Assembly: GCF_026262505.1 (NCBI RefSeq) | Contig: NC_067207.1 | Coordinates: 31,588,082 to 31,652,081, forward strand | Direction of reading: 5' to 3' | DNA from: Trichomonas vaginalis G3 | Taxonomy: Eukaryota > Parabasalia > Trichomonadida > Trichomonadidae | Length of the DNA stretch: 64,000 nt | Part shown: positions 60,301 to 64,000 of the stretch, one piece after another | How positions within the stretch are numbered: position 1 is the stretch's first letter | Layout: every line of letters begins with the position of its first letter | The notes under the pieces: model-generated | Database searches by the model: none | What the model saw: only the letters and a program-made list of their open reading frames with translations | Told to the model about the DNA's origin: nothing | Translations under genes and position numbers: made by a program

Positions 60301-61167
60301 ATATGGTCTCTTTTTTGGTTTGCCTTTCTTTACATCTGACATCGTTAAGCCTTCATATTCTGTTAAATCATACATCTTTATTTCGGTAAGATTCTTTATG
60401 TTTGTCAAGAAGAAGTCATAGTGCATTTCAACAATACCTGCAGCATTTGCTTCTATCTCTGATATAAAGTTCTCCTTCAAGAGCTGATGTAGTAATGTTC
60501 CAATATTATTGAGGTTTAACGTAGAACATTCATACTTTCCACCAAGTTTATAACATACCATCCATCTCTGTTGTGAGTTTATTTTAATTTTCTCTAAGAG
60601 TCTCATGAAAATCTTACCGAAATGTTTGTGTAAGTAGTCTCTGTTTGGTTCATCTAAAGCTTCGATGTTAAAGTCAATGAATCTATTGCCTGACTTCACA
60701 TTTCTCTTCCTATTCTCTTCATCTTTCTTTAACCATCTCTCACCTTCTTTTGGTTTGTCGTCAATGGAACGAATGACATCGTTAGCTTTGCGAACTTGTT
60801 CTATAGCACTTTTAAACATCTCTCTTCTCTGTTGTTTCAGTGTGTTGTCTCTCTTTCGTGTTTTACCAACGTTTGCATTTGTTATGTCATACATTTCTCT
60901 TCTTACTTCATGTGGTACTGAACGTCTATGATATAAGTCAATAGCAATGTCATTTAAAGGAAATGCTCTTGCATGGACTTCGTCCTCGCCGCGTTGCGGC
61001 TTTATGAACTCATGAATTCTATCATAACTTATTGCACCATTATAGTCTTTAATGAAGTCAGCGAGTGCTTTTTTGTTTGTTGCGTAATGTTTTGCTACTT
61101 CTATGTTAGCTTCTGTTAGAAGTTGTTTTATTTCCGAGTGTTCTAACTTAGACAACTTCCGATACAT
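57388..61167 (-). CDS. polB: Protein-primed type-B DNA polymerase, second element
   Basis: 1259 residues, intact. Exonuclease motifs: FFADFEC (about 574), HNLSYDINF (about 629) and YCKQDVRIL (about 752). Polymerase motifs: DFDAVSLYPS (about 839), LNSIYGKT (about 1005) and YSDTDSMH (about 1090). These are the family-B signatures of protein-primed viral polymerases. The long N-terminal region (1-550) has a segment DNCFVYACIQAG (about 363) with a cysteine after an aspartate, reminiscent of OTU-type cysteine proteases, though a full catalytic triad is not evident. Unlike the first Maverick's polymerase it has no HNH-like insert, and the thumb is different. It would copy the element by protein priming. 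Confidence 0.94.
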   Translation of the reverse strand: MYRKLSKLEHSEIKQLLTEANIEVAKHYATNKKALADFIKDYNGAISYDRIHEFIKPQRGEDEVHARAFPLNDIAIDLYHRRSVPHEVRREMYDITNANVGKTRKRDNTLKQQRREMFKSAIEQVRKANDVIRSIDDKPKEGERWLKKDEENRKRNVKSGNRFIDFNIEALDEPNRDYLHKHFGKIFMRLLEKIKINSQQRWMVCYKLGGKYECSTLNLNNIGTLLHQLLKENFISEIEANAAGIVEMHYDFFLTNIKNLTEIKMYDLTEYEGLTMSDVKKGKPKKRPYRDESTLTNDQKAILEALKQTGNPALIESFWKDNGEKKFYKKRSGQFWKYLCTLPINLERYQIFNELNKRTAALMTEDNCFVYACIQAGVDGETIDHMREVIRVRDFPQSKVQEISDATGIAFNVTIGYFNDSRHNEIKRYIPKECETVRTIDLLLVEDHYMLNERLPMTTYFIRNYIEILEECGGMNIEKQMKIYTKREDKYVVRYDRTTPLWDVMKTLWECKYFEPISYGELFTYTTDLYKQNLAPFKDLTYAPKYCVQLKKKAESKEVNKAKCKFIPEHVFFADFECSTDGFHKAFNICYDSEDGSVSESIWGQNCATEFLERLPDKSLIYFHNLSYDINFILRHMTEVKGTPIIKGSRTMQITGLYKGRAIIIKDSYSVINKKLKLFPAMFNLQTGPKEVFPYNYYSSTLLANDNRTGVISEACKFIRDADTFMKNIDSIKGCRIDENHFDLEKYSTFYCKQDVRILREGFVKFRNDILKEFDLNVYDYVSICSIANKLFENRVYFPNGNLYDLSNKPREFISRCIQGGRCMLSDNIKQKSEKKLIADFDAVSLYPSAIARLYTLECIPKVMKKEMLSTEYLMRHLFDDDQKEPIGEKFMSGFFVLIKITEIGIHRHFPLIVCDPELNPELNVPRSSNTCCLMYVDHITLQDLIKYQGVKCEVLQGYYYDGNRDIRIRDEVKKLFELRLKYKKEGNPLQENIKLILNSIYGKTILSPIESKITIVNDKDAIRYAIRNYNHIVKFEGLDGSDKTIFKLTKSICRHFNFCPLGVNILSMSKRIMCEVFCTAEDLGMDIFYSDTDSMHLYNEDIPRLAEEFEKRYGRVLIGKNLGQFHSDFAEITKDKQSLAYKSIFCGKKTYIDLLTNDLNEVAFHCRMKGVKQDVIALTANEMFPDSVQCFYDEDKGLMVPQGTYDKDSEFSLMKLYKALHDGQEIGFDLCKSSSPCFAEKFNFSITTKTSFIRKLKF

Positions 61168-61258
61168 CTTTAGTAGGAAATAAAAAAAATATTTTTTGAA
61201 AAAATTAGATTAGATTTTTTAAAGTTATTTTTCAAAATAATTTAATATTTTTATTTTA

Positions 61259-61732
61259 ATGAAACACATGCAAGATTGCAAGTTCTTTTCATACAATGCT
61301 CTCGCTACTGCCATCAAGAATGAGTTCAATAATGCTTCAAATGTTAATGTTATCTTTAACAAGAAGTTTGTGAAAGAATCTAAGTTTGGTCAGTATGTCA
61401 GACCATTAGCTATCGTCATTGACCGCAAACGTTATACTTCACAAGAGTTAGCAGTAGTTTTGAAACAAAAGAGTTTCTTCGTGAATGTCAAAGATACTCA
61501 TTATACTGTCATAAAGAACTCTAACATTGACTTCTTCAGTATTGCTTTAAATCTTTCCGAACAGAAAGAATATAAGAAGGGTGAAACAAATGTGAAATAT
61601 TATCCTTCATCTCTGAAGACAATAACGAACAAAGATGTTATACAGAAATTCTTACCAAAGGTTGAAGAAGCTTCTATTGACATTGACGAAGGAAGTGAAA
61701 TGGTTGAAGAAATAGACCCTGAAGCTATTTAA
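61259..61732 (+). CDS. Orphan protein, 157 residues, divergent from polB
   Basis: ATG 61259 follows AATATTTTTATTTTA. Alpha/beta protein (YNALATAIKNEF, NVIFNKKFVKESKF, RKRYTSQELAVVL) with an acidic C-terminus (EVEEIDPE-type). Shares a 91-bp intergenic region with the polymerase gene, so the two may be coregulated. No family recognised. Confidence 0.65.
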   Translation: MKHMQDCKFFSYNALATAIKNEFNNASNVNVIFNKKFVKESKFGQYVRPLAIVIDRKRYTSQELAVVLKQKSFFVNVKDTHYTVIKNSNIDFFSIALNLSEQKEYKKGETNVKYYPSSLKTITNKDVIQKFLPKVEEASIDIDEGSEMVEEIDPEAI

Positions 61733-61750
61733 GCAAAAATATATTTTTGG

Positions 61751-61966
61751 TTAGTCTTCATATCGATATTTTACAACAATTCCCCAATGTATAAACTTTT
61801 CATACGCTTTTTCATAAGCTTTATATACCTTCAGAAATTTTGCATAATCTTTAGAAGCATTTAGATATTGTTTAAATGCTTTGTATGTCTTCAGAAATTT
61901 TGCATAATCTTTTACATGTTGTTCGTTCTCTTCTTCTGTCATGAGTTCCGAATATTCTAAATTCAT
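61751..61966 (-). CDS. Small protein with an internal duplication, 71 residues
   Basis: The ATG at 61964-61966 begins a helical peptide with two copies of KDYAKFLK[TV]YKA, at about 19-31 and 39-51. It is too short for family assignment. The duplication within so small a gene is unusual. It lies between the orphan and KilA-N genes. Confidence 0.55.
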   Translation of the reverse strand: MNLEYSELMTEEENEQHVKDYAKFLKTYKAFKQYLNASKDYAKFLKVYKAYEKAYEKFIHWGIVVKYRYED

Positions 61967-62021
61967 GTTCTTTCATATGAGATAAAATTTTATAAAAAAA
62001 TAAAATTAGCTTAGATTTTTT

Positions 62022-62849
62022 TTATTCTTCCTCTTTGAAGTTATCGAAATATTCTGTTATTTTTTCCTTCAGTAATGTTAAGTCTTCTTTGAATGTAAGT
62101 ATTGTGCAACCTTTGATGTCATAGTGTGTTTGAGGAAGAGTATTTTTGACAATTTCCTTTATTTGCTCATTCGGTGTCATTGAAATCGGTAAGTTTTCAC
62201 GATAGAACCAGTTTCTGTCAGATTTATATATTTTAGCTAAGTCATAAAAGCTCTTGTTGTTTCTTCTGACTAAATGCAACATAACCACATCTTTATCTTC
62301 TTCTTTCTCCAACTCTTCAGTATATATCATATACTTATAACTCTTTTCCTTTCCTTTTGGTACCGAACGCGGTATTCTTTTCTGTATGCTTTTGTCTTTG
62401 GATTCAATGACTTCATCTTTTGCTTGAAGTTTCTTTTCCATCTCTCCACGTTCTGCTTTATATAGTTCATCTAACATCATGAAAATATAACAAGCATAAC
62501 GAGGTGAAGCCCACATTGCTACAGCGTTTACTAAAAGTCTATGAACATAATAACCTTTCAAACCAGGAGCCAAATTCTTGCGATTTTCATACGGAATCTC
62601 TTCTCTCGGTTTTCCGAGGGAAGCAATCATATGAGGAAATTCTTCTAAAAGTTCTTTTGTCTGTTGGTTTTCAAACCAATGATATGCTTGCTTTGTAGAA
62701 CGAAGAGCGTTCATTATACTTTGCATTTGGTACATGTCATCTTTGACCGAACGAATGAGGCGAAGTTGTTTGTTATATTGTATGTATTCGTATTCTTCAT
62801 TTATAGCTTCATGGACTATAACTGTTGTTGTGTTCTCTGATGTTGTCAT
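62022..62849 (-). CDS. KilA-N protein with DUF3627-like C-terminus
   Basis: The ATG at 62847-62849 (MTTSENTTTV) is the end of the 25-nt leader shared with the first Maverick's KilA-N gene; an upstream in-frame TTG would add an unlikely hydrophobic start. The KilA-N domain covers about 40-150 (MQSIMNALRSTKQAYHWFEN ... GYYVHRLLVNAVAMWASPRYACYI), followed by a coiled coil and a C-terminal domain (KSFYDLAKIYKSDRNWFYREN) resembling DUF3627 of Bro-type viral proteins. Probably a DNA-binding regulator of the element. 275 residues, intact. Confidence 0.82.
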   Translation of the reverse strand: MTTSENTTTVIVHEAINEEYEYIQYNKQLRLIRSVKDDMYQMQSIMNALRSTKQAYHWFENQQTKELLEEFPHMIASLGKPREEIPYENRKNLAPGLKGYYVHRLLVNAVAMWASPRYACYIFMMLDELYKAERGEMEKKLQAKDEVIESKDKSIQKRIPRSVPKGKEKSYKYMIYTEELEKEEDKDVVMLHLVRRNNKSFYDLAKIYKSDRNWFYRENLPISMTPNEQIKEIVKNTLPQTHYDIKGCTILTFKEDLTLLKEKITEYFDNFKEEE

Positions 62850-62871
62850 TACTGTCTTTACATACAAAATA
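62847..62871 (-). promoter_or_regulatory. KilA-N leader, second element, copy 1
   Basis: Identical over 25 nt, ATG included, to 34536-34560 of the first element; allowing for the T-run before it, the match is about 31 nt. Contains the ATGTAA mini-ORF 8 nt before the KilA-N ATG. Confidence 0.8.
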
Positions 62872-62938
62872 AAAAAAATAAATAAAAATAAAACTAACTT
62901 TATTTTCTGACTTTCACAAAAGACCAAAAATAAACGCT

Positions 62939-63289
62939 TTACATGTATTTTTCAGCAACTTCGTCAAATAATTTTATAGCTTTATCTATCTCATCTACTT
63001 CAAACGTTTCTTTACCTTTCGTGGGAGCACCATACATTTTCTCAAAAACTTCAAGCAGTTCTGTTTCAGCAGCTCTCATATCATTAACAAACACAACCTT
63101 GACTCTATTGACTGTACTGTCATATCTTTGAGTTATATTATATGTCCTTCCTATCTTATATCTTTTTGTGTTGAAGTCCTTCGGTTTCTGAACGATGTAA
63201 AGTAAGCCTTCACTGCAACGTTCCGTATCGAATGAACCATATGTTATGAAGTTATATCCAACAACTGGGTCTAACCACTTTGGTGTCAT
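62939..63289 (-). CDS. GIY-YIG/T5orf172-like nuclease-fold protein
   Basis: 116 residues from the ATG at 63287-63289. The motif GLLYIVQKP...KRYKIGRTYNITQRYDS is the GIY-YIG core (YIV and KIGRT), and ELLEVFEKMYG with ETFEVDE follows as in T5orf172-type domains. Such domains often accompany KilA-N or MSV199 in viral genomes. The leader ATG at 63327-63329 opens a different frame (MSNIEFETVRKID) that runs into this gene; one base change would join them, so a frameshift near 63290 is likely and the original protein was about 13 residues longer. Confidence 0.72.
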   Translation of the reverse strand: MTPKWLDPVVGYNFITYGSFDTERCSEGLLYIVQKPKDFNTKRYKIGRTYNITQRYDSTVNRVKVVFVNDMRAAETELLEVFEKMYGAPTKGKETFEVDEIDKAIKLFDEVAEKYM

Positions 63290-63326
63290 TGTCTATCTTT
63301 CTAACTGTTTCAAACTCAATGTTTGA

Positions 63327-63351
63327 CATTACTGTCTTTACATACAAAATA
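63327..63351 (-). promoter_or_regulatory. KilA-N-type leader, second element, copy 2
   Basis: Third exact occurrence of the 25-nt leader with core GTATGTAAAGACAGT. Here it precedes the GIY-YIG-like gene rather than a KilA-N gene. Confidence 0.8.
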
Positions 63352-63398
63352 ACTAATGAAATTCATTATTTTGTGCTGAATTCAATAAAAATAATGTT

Positions 63399-63445
63399 GA
63401 GGTGAAGAGGTGAGATCTCACCTGTTTTTTCACCTCTTTTTTCAC
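63399..63445. repeat. TCACC-rich palindromic repeat, right
   Basis: Contains the perfect palindrome AGGTGAGATCTCACCT and repeated TTTTTTCACC words, similar to 53225-53272. It lies upstream of the GIY-YIG and KilA-N genes, the same relative place as the TCACC-rich 121-bp array of the first element. Confidence 0.75.
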
Positions 63446-64000
63446 AAGCGTTTTACATGAATTGTACGATGTATATTTGAAATCCTAAACAATTTCGTAG
63501 CTTCTATTTCTTCTTTTAGTACATCGAATGTTTTAACAATGCCGAAAGTTTCTTTATATTTCTTCTTGACGTCAGACAGAAGGAAATCTTCTGCTGTTGG
63601 ATAGTTTTTATTAAGAAATGTCAACATATCCATTTTATCTTCTGCTGGCTTTTCTGCTTCTTTCTTTAAGTCTGCATAGTCGTTTCGCATTCTTTCTATC
63701 TCTTTGACTGAGTAGTTATATTTTCTTATTGCTGCTTTACATTTTGAACATCGCGGCATCGTTTTTGCGTTATACATTGAAATAAAACCAGCTAGAACAA
63801 CTAAGGCGTCAATGGTTTTCTTTAACTCAAAAGCTGCTGGTTTTATCTGTTCATTCCATACCTTACCTCTTCTATCTTTATCTCTTATCTGCCATACACA
63901 TTTTGCAACTAATGAAACAAAGTTATCGTATGTCTTAAATTCTTCGGATTTGTAAAGGTCAGAAATTTTTTATAAACCATGTCGCAATCTTTGTCCATAA
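63442..64000 (-). CDS. Orphan protein, partial at window edge, probable frameshift
   Basis: The C-terminal 111 residues from the ATG at 63775 include a CSKC pair and long charged helices (YSVKEIERMRNDYADLKKE). The same frame is open upstream of that ATG to about 63971 (SLVAKCVWQIRDKDRRGKVW), where TAA occurs next to an A-run; a one-base change there connects to a further open frame at the window end. The gene therefore probably starts outside the window. Not recognised. Confidence 0.55.

Larger units (their letters stand above)
52437..64000. mobile_element. Second virus-like (Polinton-type) element, left part
   Basis: From about 52440 GC content rises, gene density becomes high with short spacers, and the genes are of viral type: DNA polymerase B, capsid-like protein, KilA-N, GIY-YIG and small orphans. 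T-rich TTTTTAT motifs precede most start codons, as in the first Maverick. Gene order and sequences differ from that element, so it is a separate lineage. The start is estimated from composition (AGTTAGTAAGACTAAG near 52434 is a possible AG terminus). The terminal repeat cannot be verified because the right end is outside the window. Confidence 0.8.

Overview
The window is AT-rich nuclear DNA from a parabasalid protist, most consistent with Trichomonas vaginalis or a close relative. The evidence is the gene families: a BspA-like leucine-rich repeat protein, a trichomonad-type ankyrin protein (DUF3447-like N-terminus plus 33-residue repeats), glycine-rich surface-type proteins, parallel beta-helix proteins, a Maverick/Polinton with AG...CT termini, a MULE transposon, and Inr-like TCAYTW motifs just upstream of some start codons. 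No introns, rRNA or convincing tRNA were seen. The species name is inference.

Region 1 (1-14.6 kb) is an accessory surface/ankyrin gene region. Two near-identical glycine-rich genes lie in direct orientation (183-1211, broken by one TGA; 10883-11914, intact). Between them are an ankyrin pseudogene (5363-7593) and a BspA-like pseudogene (8056-10429). A GC-rich array of about seven 120-bp palindromic units (2930-3800) stands out in this AT-rich sequence. A DH-PH-FYVE gene and an NTF2-like gene follow.

Region 2 (14.6-26.8 kb) holds a long near-perfect inverted repeat (arms about 430 bp), a PP1-like phosphatase, a Rab GTPase, a TMEM131-like secretory membrane protein with one premature TAA, and beta-helix genes. 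One beta-helix gene has an inverted second copy at 43.1-45.0 kb that carries the same in-frame TGA.

Region 3 (26878-41163) is a complete 14.3-kb Maverick/Polinton with about 220-bp terminal inverted repeats and a perfect 6-bp target duplication (ATTTTC). It has intact genes for a type-B DNA polymerase with an embedded HNH-like zinc module, an integrase, a KilA-N protein and a packaging ATPase. The primase-helicase, major capsid and small virion-type genes are broken, so it looks recently mobile but no longer able to make particles by itself.

Region 4 (41.2-52.4 kb) contains a LisH gene, the second beta-helix copy, a 2.3-kb MULE with an 11-bp target duplication and a frameshifted transposase, a UBA-SEP protein without a UBX domain, one orphan gene, and 2.5 kb without genes.

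Region 5 (about 52.4 kb to the window end) is the left part of a second, different virus-like element. It has a 1259-residue DNA polymerase B, a capsid-like protein, a proline-rich membrane protein, a KilA-N gene, a GIY-YIG-like gene and several orphans. Its right end, integrase and packaging ATPase are not in the window. The two elements share a T-rich motif before their start codons and a 25-nt leader that runs into the KilA-N start codon and contains a start-stop mini-ORF; both also have TCACC-rich repeats upstream of this cassette. This shared cassette and the GC-rich hairpin array are the best candidates for something undescribed.
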